From: Gramella sp. KN1008
GTDB taxonomy: Bacteria; Bacteroidota; Bacteroidia; Flavobacteriales; Flavobacteriaceae
Length of the DNA stretch: 64,000 bases
Direction of reading: 5' to 3'
Assembly (NCBI RefSeq): GCF_004332155.1
Contig: NZ_SJDV01000010.1
Span: 31,422-95,421 of the forward strand
Of this stretch, positions 8,075 through 17,665 are shown piece after piece; within the stretch, counting starts at the first letter, position 1; each line of letters begins with the position of its first letter. The position numbers were made by a program, and so were the translations under genes. The notes below the pieces were generated by a model. The model saw nothing but the letters and a program-made list of their open reading frames with translations. It did no database searches and had not been told where the DNA came from.

Positions 8075-10627
8075 ATGCATCATCACAATCAATCAAATAA
8101 AGCAGGTTTTGGATGGCTCCTTAAAATGGCTCTCAGAGATGGGAAGGCCAGTAGCAGGAAACTGATACTCTTTATGGCTTCCATAGTGCTGGGTATCGCG
8201 GCTGTGGTATCTATCCAGTCTTTCAGCAATAACCTTAAGAAGAATATCGCACTCCAGTCTAAAGCCCTGATGGGTGCCGATTACATCATAGACAGTGATA
8301 AGACACCTACTGAAAGGGTTTCGTTCATAATCGATTCCCTGGGAGGGTCTGAAGGAAAAGAGATCAGTTTTGCTTCTATGGCCGCTTTTCCCGGAAAGGA
8401 AGGGACAAAACTGGTTCAGGTAAGGGGAATAGAAGGTGATTTTCCATTTTATGGAGAACTGGAGACCAAACCGGCTTCAGCAGCTACTGCATACCAGGAA
8501 AAGGAGGGCGCTCTCCTGGATGCGACAGTAATGCTGCAACTAGGCATTGAGCCGGGAGATAACATCAAGATTGGAAACATCAGCTTACCCATTGTGGGAG
8601 CTTTGAAATCGGTGCCTGGAAGCTCAGCGGTCTTTAGTTCTGTGGCTCCTCCGGTGCTTATCCCATATAAATTTATCGAGCAAACAGGGCTCGTTCAAAC
8701 CGGAAGCCGTATCAGGTATAAGTATTACTTCCTTGCCGATCCAAAGCTGGATATGGAAAAATTTGATGAACAGCTGGATCCTATCCTGGATGCCAATGAC
8801 GCCGATCTTGATACTCATACCTCTACCAGCGAACGAATGGGCAGGCGCTATGAGAACTTCGGTAAATTTCTCAATCTTGTTGCGTTTATAGCGCTATTAC
8901 TGGGCTGCGTTGGTATTGCCAGTGCGATTCATATTTACATAAAGGAAAAGCTGAAGTCTATTGCCGTTCTTAAATGTATTGGAGCGACCAAAAAACAAAC
9001 ATTCCTTATCTATCTCCTTCAGATCTCAATGATAGGCCTGGTGGGGGGGATAATAGGAACAGGGCTGGGATTGATACTTCAACAACTTTTCCCCCTGATC
9101 TTACAGGATTTCATTCCGGTAGATGTTGAAATTTCATTCGCACCCAGGGTTATTTTTATGGGAGTATTGCTGGGGATATTCATGTCTGTCCTTTTTGCGA
9201 TGTATCCTTTGATAGGAACTTTATATGTTTCCCCTCTTCATACTTTAAGAGTTCAGGATGCCAGCCCTAAAAGGTCCAAAAAAGCCGGTCTGCTTGTCTT
9301 ATCGGCTATCTTCATTTTTATTTTCCTTTTCTCTTTCTGGTTACTGGAAGACTGGGAATACTCCATATCATTTGTGGTGGGTATCATAGTGACATTTTCA
9401 CTTGTTGCCGGAGTGGCCAACCTTTTTATGAAAATGATCAAAAAGTATTTTCCTTCTAGCTGGGGATTTGTTCCCAGGCAAAGCCTTCTGAACCTTTTCC
9501 GTCCACAGAATCAAACATTGATACTGGTGCTCGCAATTGGAATCGGGACTTTTCTTATAAGCACCCTGTATTTCACAAAAGATCTGCTATTAGCACAAGC
9601 CTCACTGGAAGACCAGTCCAATAGTCCCAATATGATCCTGCTGGACGTTCAATCAGACCAAAGTGAAAAAGTTACATCAACCATCAATGACCAGGACCTG
9701 GCAGTAGTTGAAAATATACCTATTGTGACAATGAGGGTACAGAGTATCAAGGGTAAATCTGCAAACGAGATCAGAAAGGATACCGTGTCAAGAGTCAATG
9801 GATGGGTACTTAATCATGAATTTCGAACAACCTATAGGGACACATTAATTTCCTCAGAAGTACTTGATCAGGGAGAATGGATAGGAAAAAAACCTGAAAA
9901 AGGAATGGTGCCAATTTCAGTAAGTGACAACTTTGCTGAAGATGCCAAAGTAAGTGTTGGAGACGAAGTAAGCTTTAATGTTCAGGGTGTCATTCTCAAA
10001 ACAGTTGTGGGTAGTATACGAACCGTAGACTGGAGCCGGATGCAACTAAACTTTTCTATCGTCTTCCCTACCGGGGTTCTTGAAGACGCGCCACAGTTCA
10101 GAGTGCTTACCACAAAGGTGCCCGATGAAGCCAGCTCAGCTTCATTACAACAGGCTTTAGTGGCTGATTTTCCAAATGTTACTATCATTGATCTGCGACA
10201 GGTCTTAAGCCTAATAGAAAGGATTCTAAACAGGATCTCCTGGCTGATCAATTTCATGGCATTCTTCAGCATTCTCACCGGGATCATCGTACTTATAGGT
10301 GCGGTAAGAACCAGTAAATATCAACGTATTAAAGAGAGTGTGCTTTTAAGAACCATTGGTGCAAAAAGTGATCAGATCCTTAAGATCCTAGCCCTGGAAT
10401 ATTTCTACCTGGGAGTTCTGGGCGGACTTTCCGGTATTCTGCTATCTCTTATAAGCAGTCAATTGCTGGGGTTGTTTGTATTTGAGACTTCGTTTGTGCC
10501 CTCATGGATCCCATTTATTGTTCTATTTCCAGGGATAACTCTACTTGTAATGGCAATAGGATTAGGCAACAGCATCAGTGTTATAAAGAGTCCTCCTCTG
10601 GTCGTGCTCAGGAAAGAACTGGCTTAA
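8075..10627 (+). CDS. FtsX-family permease of YbbP type
   Basis: I chose the ATG at 8075 (850 residues). A frame start at 8036 would lie inside the ATPase gene and adds an unlikely N-terminus. The first transmembrane segment is at about 25-45 (LILFMASIVLGIAAVVSIQ). A periplasmic MacB-PCD-like region follows, then an FtsX domain with three to four helices at about 270-400, two more helices near 410-455, another near 480-500, a second periplasmic domain, and a final FtsX domain at about 730-850. This duplicated topology of about 10 helices and the length match YbbP. It pairs with the ATPase just upstream. The stop codon is 2 nt from the convergent ACAD-like gene, with no terminator between. Confidence 0.85.
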   Translation: MHHHNQSNKAGFGWLLKMALRDGKASSRKLILFMASIVLGIAAVVSIQSFSNNLKKNIALQSKALMGADYIIDSDKTPTERVSFIIDSLGGSEGKEISFASMAAFPGKEGTKLVQVRGIEGDFPFYGELETKPASAATAYQEKEGALLDATVMLQLGIEPGDNIKIGNISLPIVGALKSVPGSSAVFSSVAPPVLIPYKFIEQTGLVQTGSRIRYKYYFLADPKLDMEKFDEQLDPILDANDADLDTHTSTSERMGRRYENFGKFLNLVAFIALLLGCVGIASAIHIYIKEKLKSIAVLKCIGATKKQTFLIYLLQISMIGLVGGIIGTGLGLILQQLFPLILQDFIPVDVEISFAPRVIFMGVLLGIFMSVLFAMYPLIGTLYVSPLHTLRVQDASPKRSKKAGLLVLSAIFIFIFLFSFWLLEDWEYSISFVVGIIVTFSLVAGVANLFMKMIKKYFPSSWGFVPRQSLLNLFRPQNQTLILVLAIGIGTFLISTLYFTKDLLLAQASLEDQSNSPNMILLDVQSDQSEKVTSTINDQDLAVVENIPIVTMRVQSIKGKSANEIRKDTVSRVNGWVLNHEFRTTYRDTLISSEVLDQGEWIGKKPEKGMVPISVSDNFAEDAKVSVGDEVSFNVQGVILKTVVGSIRTVDWSRMQLNFSIVFPTGVLEDAPQFRVLTTKVPDEASSASLQQALVADFPNVTIIDLRQVLSLIERILNRISWLINFMAFFSILTGIIVLIGAVRTSKYQRIKESVLLRTIGAKSDQILKILALEYFYLGVLGGLSGILLSLISSQLLGLFVFETSFVPSWIPFIVLFPGITLLVMAIGLGNSISVIKSPPLVVLRKELA

Positions 10628-10629
10628 TC

Positions 10630-11712
10630 TTAATAATCCCGGAAGACCATGTGCTGGTAGGCGGTTTGCAGATCACGCCAACATTCCTGGACAGGATGAT
10701 CCCGGTTAATTACATCCATTCCCAATAAGGGAATTATCTGGGAAGTTTTCCTGTAACAGTATTTACTAAGGTCGATACTTATCTTCTGCAACTTCTTTTT
10801 TCGAAGATCCCTATTCTTTATGTGGCCTTGCCAGCTATTACCAACAACCTCGTAAAATTTAGCAGAATCCAATTGTAATTCTTTCTGAAAATCTGAAAGC
10901 AGATGTTCCACCTTATGATATTTCTGGGGTTGAAATTTTTTCCAGACAGGCATTTTTTCCCTGGTGATATTACTTATTTCGTACCAAAGGCTTCGGGTTA
11001 TCCCAAGTACAACAGGTGCAAAACAGACTCTCGCGAAAAGATCAAAAGGATAACTACCTAAAGGATATTCAAATGTCTTAGGCGTATGGGAAAGGTGAAA
11101 GAAGTTCTCTTCAGGAAGAAAAACATTGCGGGCCACGATCCTGTGACTGCAGGTAAGTTCCAATCCAACGGCATTCCAGTTGCGCACAATCTCAACCTGA
11201 TCCTTAGGCAAAATGACCGCCGCTGTCTCTCCTTCCTTATCGATTACCGCGGTAAAAAGCGAAGCCTGTTCACTGCCACTGCAATAATCCCAGCTTCCGT
11301 TCACATTATAAAGCTGCCTGCTTGGTTCGGCATTACCATCGGGTTTGCCACTGCCCGCCACCAGGGCTTCGACAGGTTTAAAATATTTTTGTCTTAAATT
11401 TTCACTCAGGTATTGAGAAAAATATCCACCTCCCACTCCAATCGCCAGCAACCAGCCCCAGTTTCCATCGAGTTGAGAAGCATTTTCTATCCATTTTGCT
11501 CCGGTCTTCAGGTCAAGTTCGAGCCCGCCCAGAGAGCTCTCAATAAACATCTTAAAGAGCCTTGCTTTATAGTGCTCCTGTAACGCCTCTTCATTTAGCT
11601 TGCCTTTTTCAAGAAGATTCTGGTCCTTAAAGAAATTTCTGAATTTCAGATGATTGCTACGAATCCATTCTGAATCATCATTTTGTATAGCTGCAATTGC
11701 CGGTTCCCACAT
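10630..11712 (-). CDS. Acyl-CoA dehydrogenase-fold flavoprotein (possibly monooxygenase-like)
   Basis: The 360-residue protein has the acyl-CoA dehydrogenase layout: a helical N-terminal part with GGLELDLKTGAKWIENASQLDG, a central beta domain with SGSWDYCSG-like residues (NGSWDYCSGSEQAS), and a helical C-terminus. The tail RDHPVQECWRDLQTAYQH resembles the C-terminus of HpaB/DszC-type ACAD-fold monooxygenases more than true acyl-CoA dehydrogenases. It is 10 nt downstream of the TonB receptor gene and on the same strand, so it is probably co-transcribed. No signal peptide is visible, so it acts in the cytoplasm. The substrate may be a compound taken up by the receptor, which is inference only. 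Confidence 0.65.
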   Translation of the reverse strand: MWEPAIAAIQNDDSEWIRSNHLKFRNFFKDQNLLEKGKLNEEALQEHYKARLFKMFIESSLGGLELDLKTGAKWIENASQLDGNWGWLLAIGVGGGYFSQYLSENLRQKYFKPVEALVAGSGKPDGNAEPSRQLYNVNGSWDYCSGSEQASLFTAVIDKEGETAAVILPKDQVEIVRNWNAVGLELTCSHRIVARNVFLPEENFFHLSHTPKTFEYPLGSYPFDLFARVCFAPVVLGITRSLWYEISNITREKMPVWKKFQPQKYHKVEHLLSDFQKELQLDSAKFYEVVGNSWQGHIKNRDLRKKKLQKISIDLSKYCYRKTSQIIPLLGMDVINRDHPVQECWRDLQTAYQHMVFRDY

Positions 11713-11722
11713 GTCTCAAAGA

Positions 11723-13897
11723 TTATAAAACCTGGAGTTTGATCCCCCCGTTTATGACAAAGCCGTCTACCGGAGCATAAATATCCCTGAACTGTGGATC
11801 GGAAATTGAGCCTGTATAGATAGAATCGAATCTGGTTTGACGAGTATCGGTAAAATTCTCAAAATTGAGGAACAGCGAAAATTTTTCCCACTTCATTTCG
11901 GTCATTAACCCAAAGATCCAGTAATTCTCACCGGTGGTGCCATCTCCCAGTTTCTGTGTATCAAAATAATATCCTTCCAGGCCAACAACCAGTTTATCTT
12001 CGATCTCATACACAAGAACATTATTAAGCCTGTTTTGAGCCACAAGTGGCATTTCTGAAGTTTCCCCATCATAATGTCGGTTCACATCTGCAAGGGTGTG
12101 GCCTACAAACAGTTTGAAATTACTATAGGACAACCTAAGGTTGGTTTCAATTCCTTTAGTATCCAGAAAACCATCAGGCTGTAAATACTCGAAATTTTCT
12201 CCGAGCGTATTGGTAAGGATAAGGGGATCATCCACCCGTGTGTAAAAGAACAGAGAATTGAGACTAAAGTCTATAGTTTCAAACAGCTCCGTACGATAAT
12301 TAATATCGAAGTTTGCCCCATAAGATCGCTCTGCTTCGGTTTCATCCACATCTACAGGCAACACATTCTGAAACTGAATTCTTTCAGCGTCTTCAGTAAA
12401 GATAGAAGGAGTCTTATAGCCCAGGCCTCCCCCCATCCTGGCCGTAAGATTTTCTGAAAGATTAGCCATTACCGACAATCTTGGAAGTAAGAAGGTTCCG
12501 TATTCATTCTGATGATCGAGTCTTAACCCGGATTCCAGGCTTAAAAATTCTGTTGCCTGCCAGTTGTTCTGTACAAATACACCGTAGGTAAGGTGATTAT
12601 AATCCACAGCCTTAGAATCGGGGTTCTGATCTTCCTTAAAACTATCTACCCATAAGTTTGCCCCGGCAATCCATTCAGACTCCCTATCACCAAAACCATA
12701 GGTTACTTCATTAAATGAGGCGAACTGATCTCCTGAAAAAACGAAATCCGGTATACGGATCTTTCTTTCAAAAAAGCTGAAACTATTCTTTATATTGAGA
12801 CTAGAACCATTCTGAAATTTCTGTTCATAACCAGCCCGTGTGGTAATACGGCGGGTATTATTTTTCTCGAAGTAAGGATCCTCAACCCCACCATCATTTT
12901 CAATGAATTCAATATTTCCTCCTGTACGTTCTTCAATAACAGCATTAATGCCAATATCCAGAGTAGCATTTTCCCCTGGATAATAGAATATTCGTGGATT
13001 TAAGGTATATCTGTCAAATTCCGGAATGGCAGTCAGGCCAATATCGGCGGGATCGTAAGGACTTCCCAGGTTATAGGACGCGAAGATGGTAGTCCCCAAT
13101 TTATCAGATCTATTTGAATAAAAAGCACTTGCATCAAGGCCAAGGGCTGAAGTTCCGTTAAGCAACAGGTTGAGCTCCTCTTCTTCTGTTGGAGTTTTAG
13201 ATACCAGATTCACCAGTCCGGCGATCGCTCCACCTCCATATAATGTGGAAGAAGCTCCTTTTATCACCTCCACCTGCTTCAGGTCCAGAGGTACGATCTG
13301 CAGAAGACTTAAACCTCCTGAAAACCCCGAATATAATGGGTAACCATCTTTTAACAACTGGGTATATTTTCCATCAAGTCCCTGAATCCTGATACTTGAA
13401 TTATAGGAAGTGGCTGAAGTTTGCTGGGTCTGGATACCTGTGGTCTCATTCAGCAGCATCCGGATATCACCTGGCTTCATATTTCCTTTTTCCCCGAGTT
13501 CTTCCCCGGAGATCACTTCCACTCTTGTGGGAAGATCGGCAATAGTACGTCGGGACCGAGTGGAAGAGATAAAGACGGCTTCCATTTGCTCGCCTGCCGG
13601 ATATAAATAGATAGTTTCGGTTTTCTCATTAGAACGTGGAAAATCATAACTCTTTTCAAGGGTTTGGAAACCTAAATAACTAAAGATTATGGTCTTTGCT
13701 CCATCCGGAATATCGGTAATTTCAATCATACCTTCCTCATCTGCAGTACCTCCAAGATCGCTGCCTTTAACCACTGCATTTGCTCCATCCAGCGGCGTGT
13801 TTGTTTCTCCATCAATAATGCGGGCAGTAAAACTGTTTTGCGAAAAGCTGTGAAAGGAACTTAAAAATATTAAAAGCCAGAAAAATCTGTAGTTCAT
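11723..13897 (-). CDS. TonB-dependent outer membrane receptor
   Basis: The 724-residue protein has a signal peptide (cleavage near residue 20, FSQNS). A carboxypeptidase-regulatory-like beta domain spans about 22-105, typical of Bacteroidota receptors. The plug domain is at about 115-230, with the conserved VEVIKGASSTLYGGGAIAGLVNL, and the rest is a 22-strand-type barrel. It would import a scarce ligand through the outer membrane using TonB energy. No SusD-like partner is adjacent, so it is not a typical glycan system; a siderophore, metal chelate or small organic ligand fits better. It probably forms a two-gene operon with the ACAD-fold gene. A TAAATTTG box lies 39 nt upstream. Confidence 0.9.
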   Translation of the reverse strand: MNYRFFWLLIFLSSFHSFSQNSFTARIIDGETNTPLDGANAVVKGSDLGGTADEEGMIEITDIPDGAKTIIFSYLGFQTLEKSYDFPRSNEKTETIYLYPAGEQMEAVFISSTRSRRTIADLPTRVEVISGEELGEKGNMKPGDIRMLLNETTGIQTQQTSATSYNSSIRIQGLDGKYTQLLKDGYPLYSGFSGGLSLLQIVPLDLKQVEVIKGASSTLYGGGAIAGLVNLVSKTPTEEEELNLLLNGTSALGLDASAFYSNRSDKLGTTIFASYNLGSPYDPADIGLTAIPEFDRYTLNPRIFYYPGENATLDIGINAVIEERTGGNIEFIENDGGVEDPYFEKNNTRRITTRAGYEQKFQNGSSLNIKNSFSFFERKIRIPDFVFSGDQFASFNEVTYGFGDRESEWIAGANLWVDSFKEDQNPDSKAVDYNHLTYGVFVQNNWQATEFLSLESGLRLDHQNEYGTFLLPRLSVMANLSENLTARMGGGLGYKTPSIFTEDAERIQFQNVLPVDVDETEAERSYGANFDINYRTELFETIDFSLNSLFFYTRVDDPLILTNTLGENFEYLQPDGFLDTKGIETNLRLSYSNFKLFVGHTLADVNRHYDGETSEMPLVAQNRLNNVLVYEIEDKLVVGLEGYYFDTQKLGDGTTGENYWIFGLMTEMKWEKFSLFLNFENFTDTRQTRFDSIYTGSISDPQFRDIYAPVDGFVINGGIKLQVL

Positions 13898-13935
13898 ATT
13901 AAACAGGATAAAATGATTTTTGAATTATGAACCGA

Positions 13936-13943
13936 CAAATTTA
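13936..13943 (-). promoter_or_regulatory. Candidate -7 box (TAnnTTTG) for the TonB receptor operon
   Basis: The minus strand reads TAAATTTG, an exact consensus match 39 nt before the receptor ATG. A TTTG lies 25 nt further upstream, slightly longer than the usual -33 spacing. No Fur-box-like palindrome is evident. Confidence 0.5.
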
Positions 13944-13967
13944 AGAAAACAGAATTAGTGAGGTTGA

Positions 13968-14432
13968 TCAAACCAAAAGAAAGTGATCACATAGTTCAAA
14001 TATGGAAACAACACTATCCTTAAGTTCCAGGCTGTTCTTTAATTCGAAGAAAATGATGATCTGTTCAATAAAATAGAGAGTGAAATCTACGATTTTTCCG
14101 GTTGCAAAGAGAAGGATCAATACTACTCCTATGGCCTTTAGTGTTAGAATAATGGGTTTAAAAAGGTCGGTAATCAGGAATGCGGATAGTAATCCCAGGA
14201 ATAATGCGTTAAATATTGAAAGTTCAAATCCTAAAATACCAAGGGCTGTAACTCCCGAAGTTGTAAGGAAAGAAACACTTTCCATTCCTATAATTTCTTC
14301 ATTAGAGTTTTCAGCAACTTTATCTGATTTCTCTTTCACCGGCTGCATACAATAGCCACAGATCTTTAACCTGTTGCCTATATGGCTTTTCTTAACTCCT
14401 TTACAGTGCGGACATTTTTGTGAATTGATCAT
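13968..14432 (-). CDS. Small zinc-ribbon membrane protein of unknown function
   Basis: The 154-residue protein starts with two CxxC pairs (Cys7/Cys10 and Cys25/Cys28), a zinc-ribbon-like knuckle. A charged linker follows, then two or three hydrophobic segments at about 52-88 and 95-130. I do not recognise the family. The layout, a cytoplasmic zinc knuckle tethered to the membrane, is common in small bacterial proteins of unknown role. It ends 70 nt before the TonB receptor gene and may be transcribed separately, since a promoter-like box lies between them. Confidence 0.6.
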   Translation of the reverse strand: MINSQKCPHCKGVKKSHIGNRLKICGYCMQPVKEKSDKVAENSNEEIIGMESVSFLTTSGVTALGILGFELSIFNALFLGLLSAFLITDLFKPIILTLKAIGVVLILLFATGKIVDFTLYFIEQIIIFFELKNSLELKDSVVSIFELCDHFLLV

Positions 14433-14557
14433 GACTATTTTATTTAATAGTAGATCAAAGGCTATGGAAGAAACTGGGAGCCTGCCCGAGGAGTTAATTA
14501 ATAAAAGAAAGATAAGGTTAAAATGAACCTGAAAACAGGGGAAAATGACCCTAAATA

Positions 14558-14586
14558 AGAAACCCGGTGTGATGAACCAGGTTTCT
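14558..14586 (-). terminator. Intrinsic terminator after the T9SS beta-helix gene
   Basis: AGAAACCCGGT and ACCAGGTTTCT form an 11-bp stem with one mismatch and a 7-nt loop. Read on the minus strand it is followed by a T-rich stretch (TTATTT). Confidence 0.65.
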
Positions 14587-14595
14587 GTCTTTAGA

Positions 14596-17415
14596 CTATT
14601 TTATAAACTGCACCCGATAATTCTGGCCGTTTATACTTGCATTTAAAATATAAACTCCTTCCAACCATGAGGAATGATCTACTCCAAGTGAAACACTGGT
14701 AGTTCCGGTTGGGACCAACAGGTTTTCGGTGGCGATCAGGTTCCCCGAAGAACTGTATATCTTCACCTGTAATTCCCCTTCATTCAGGGGCTGAGTGAAA
14801 TACATGCCTATGGCTTCGTCAGAGATTGGATTGGGCGATATATATAGATCATTTAGCGGCTCAGACATGGAAGCCTGGGCTTGCGTACATTCTATTCCTG
14901 TAGCATTTAAACTGGTATTCAATTCCAGTCCGTTTCTATCATTCCAGTACACTACAAGCTGAGTTTTTCCTTTACTAACCGTTCCACTTGTAAAATTATA
15001 GATCTCACCCGGAGCTAGTTCAAAACTTCCTGATGAATCACCTGTGGAAGACATTTTTCTTAATTCCCATCTTCCGGTTACCGTACAGGTTCCCGGATTT
15101 TCTATTTGCCACTCAATTGATGTATTTGTGGAACAAATCTCCGAAACCAGGAGATTATCAGCTCCCGAACAAGAGGTTACAGGACCGTCAAATCCATCAC
15201 AATCCTGATCCTTGCCATCTGCAGTATCATCCAGGGCACCCGGATAAATACTGGCATCCTTATCATTGCAATCTGTATTATCCAGAACATATCCTGATGG
15301 TTGGGTACACTCCTGGATAGATGTATATGGGTCACCAAAACCGTCTCCATCCCAGTCTAAATACCAGTTTTTAGCTGCTCCAATTTCAGGATCTCTGTCA
15401 TCACAGTCATCTGCATTTGAAACATAACCTTGAGGTAGAGAACATTCTTCCACCAAATTAGCTGGATCTCCCAGCCCATCGCCATCTGTATCAGCATAAA
15501 AAGTTTCGGTTGTACATGAGCCGCTTAAATTAACAGGTAATTCTTCGCTAAACTCTGAGGTATTGCCTAATGCATCTGTAGCAGTTGCTACAATCAAATC
15601 GCCTTCAGTAATTGTATTCCCTGAAGGGATTCCAATTGAGGTGATTAAATTCTTTTTCCCTTTTGGTAAATTAAAAACCTCAACACTTCCCAAATACTCT
15701 TCTCCCTGCCGGTTCCCATCGCTTTTGAAAATTTCAATAGTTAATGGATATATAGAATATTTAGGATCAGAGTCAATTTGAAATTCTATTTCTAGTTGGG
15801 AACCTATAAGGTTTGATTTTAAAAGTACAGGGTAATTCTGTAGATTATTGGCACCCAGATCAGAATCATTAATATCATTGGCTGTAACATTATCATCTCC
15901 CAGGTCGATCCCCAGTCCATTACTGAAAATATTATTCAAGGAAATCCTATTATTATATACATAATATGAATTTAGGAGAGCTATTCCTTTGGAATTGAAT
16001 GCAATCTGATTAAGATTTTCAGGTTCTCCGTCTCCTATATAATTATTATTTCCATCTATTCTTATTCCTACTCCTCCATTCCCAAGAGCTTCATTATTAT
16101 TATTGATCCCTATTGAGTTCCTAAAGAATGAATTATTGTTCGATCCATTTTGTATACTTATTCCGTCGCCTGTATTTCCTGAAATCATATTATCTGATAT
16201 AATATTGTCAGAACAGTTATTCCCAGAAATTTCTAAACCAACACCGTTAGGAATTCCCTCCACGCCAGCTTTATCTGTACCTATAAAATTATATTGGATT
16301 GAATTATTATTGCTGAAGTCATATGAAGCTGAAGTATATAAAAGGATACCTATGTCATTCCCCGAAATAAGATTTCCTTTTCCCTCCAAACCTAATTTAT
16401 TCCCGGTATTTTTTATACCAACACCATATAAATTTGGTACTGCCACATCTTTTGTACTATTAAGTCCCAGGGTATTATTTGTGACGATATTACCTCCACC
16501 TACGAGGTGTATTCCTACCACATAATTCCCAGAGATTAAATTGGCGTCTATGATATTATTATAGGAAGGATAACTTACAGATACACCGTGACTATTAATT
16601 ATAGGAGTAGAACCATTTGCCCCAATTCCTATATAATTACCCCTAACTTCATTTTCTCCACTTTTGTAACCTAGGAGAATTGCACTTCGCCAACTTCCTC
16701 CTATCACATTAGCATCATCCGATTCTGTTCCTCCAATAAGATTATTACGGGAATCTGCAAATCCATCTCTGCTTCCTGTGTACATCCCAAAAATATTTCG
16801 AAAAGGAGTTATTCCATCTGCCTGGACTCCAATAAAATTTGACTGGATGGTATGATTTCCCGAATTTAAAACCTGGATTGCAATTCCAAGATAATACTCT
16901 AAGATTGAACCATATTCATCCTCCTCTATCAAGCCAAATCCTCCCAAAATAAAGCCTTTTACCAGGCTACCTGAACTATTTCCCGTAAGAAAGAACCCCT
17001 GAGGAATTAGATCCCTGGGTGTTTCTTCCTCCACATTTATAAGTTCCAGTTCGCTTCCACTAATAAGTATCTTTGGAGTGGACCAGGTATATCCGGGTTG
17101 CGTAGTAGCGTCCAACCTAATAGTTTCTGTTATAGGTGGCAAGTTTTCCTTTAATAGTATTGTTTTTACTTCATCCCCAGGGATATTGAAATAAACATTA
17201 TCAGTTTCTTCAGTTTTGTTTGCATTCTGGATTGCCGCCCTTAAAGTGCAATTCCCTTTAATATCTGCACATTTATTATCTTCTAAATTGATATCAGGCA
17301 AATCAGATGTACTATTTACTATAAATGTACTTTGCGAGAAAACTGAAGAGTAAGACGTAATTGCTAAAACAATCAGTAAAAATTTAAAATGTTCAGAAAA
17401 GTAATGCTTCCCCAT
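14596..17415 (-). CDS. Secreted parallel beta-helix protein with MopE-type repeats and T9SS sorting tail
   Basis: The 939-residue protein has a signal peptide (cleavage near SQS, residue 28). A CSLREC-like segment follows (CADIKGNCTLRAAIQNAN, about 47-64), as in cell-surface beta-helix proteins. Residues about 80-530 are Asn/Gly/Ile-rich with repeated N-x-I-x-x-N-x-I patterns, a right-handed parallel beta helix. Two Asp-rich segments at about 640-750 (DTDGDGLGDP, DWDGDGFGDP with CDD/CND) match the MopE putative metal-binding motif. A beta-sandwich-like region and a C-terminal type A sorting domain (YISPNPISDEA ... GVYILNASINGQNYRVQFIK) complete it, so type IX secretion to the surface is expected. 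The role may be adhesion or glycan binding; no catalytic residues can be pointed to. It appears monocistronic. Confidence 0.85.
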   Translation of the reverse strand: MGKHYFSEHFKFLLIVLAITSYSSVFSQSTFIVNSTSDLPDINLEDNKCADIKGNCTLRAAIQNANKTEETDNVYFNIPGDEVKTILLKENLPPITETIRLDATTQPGYTWSTPKILISGSELELINVEEETPRDLIPQGFFLTGNSSGSLVKGFILGGFGLIEEDEYGSILEYYLGIAIQVLNSGNHTIQSNFIGVQADGITPFRNIFGMYTGSRDGFADSRNNLIGGTESDDANVIGGSWRSAILLGYKSGENEVRGNYIGIGANGSTPIINSHGVSVSYPSYNNIIDANLISGNYVVGIHLVGGGNIVTNNTLGLNSTKDVAVPNLYGVGIKNTGNKLGLEGKGNLISGNDIGILLYTSASYDFSNNNSIQYNFIGTDKAGVEGIPNGVGLEISGNNCSDNIISDNMISGNTGDGISIQNGSNNNSFFRNSIGINNNNEALGNGGVGIRIDGNNNYIGDGEPENLNQIAFNSKGIALLNSYYVYNNRISLNNIFSNGLGIDLGDDNVTANDINDSDLGANNLQNYPVLLKSNLIGSQLEIEFQIDSDPKYSIYPLTIEIFKSDGNRQGEEYLGSVEVFNLPKGKKNLITSIGIPSGNTITEGDLIVATATDALGNTSEFSEELPVNLSGSCTTETFYADTDGDGLGDPANLVEECSLPQGYVSNADDCDDRDPEIGAAKNWYLDWDGDGFGDPYTSIQECTQPSGYVLDNTDCNDKDASIYPGALDDTADGKDQDCDGFDGPVTSCSGADNLLVSEICSTNTSIEWQIENPGTCTVTGRWELRKMSSTGDSSGSFELAPGEIYNFTSGTVSKGKTQLVVYWNDRNGLELNTSLNATGIECTQAQASMSEPLNDLYISPNPISDEAIGMYFTQPLNEGELQVKIYSSSGNLIATENLLVPTGTTSVSLGVDHSSWLEGVYILNASINGQNYRVQFIK

Positions 17416-17665
17416 AATATATTTTTTTTGGTTGGTTAATAATTCCAGGAAAGCTCAAACGTTTGGGGATAAAAAAGAATGCTTCAATATATTCTTTACT
17501 CTTAATACATAAAAGGGGAAAAACACCCTAATTTCCTGATTTACAGATATTAAAAGCTAATTTTTAATTCATTTAGTATAAGTTTAACTCATATTTTTAT
17601 GCTACAACATCTATCAAGTCTTATTTTTAATAGCCTTTACATAACCTGTCTAAGCAAACCACAAG

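Noticed and set aside
13898..13967. Cobalamin riboswitch or Fur box before the TonB receptor
   Set aside because: The 70-nt gap is too short for a B12 riboswitch, and no Fur-like palindrome is visible.
16103..16525. 140-codon plus-strand frame inside the beta-helix gene
   Set aside because: It is a shadow of the repetitive Asn/Ile-rich coding strand, with low-complexity Pro/Ile/Leu translation.
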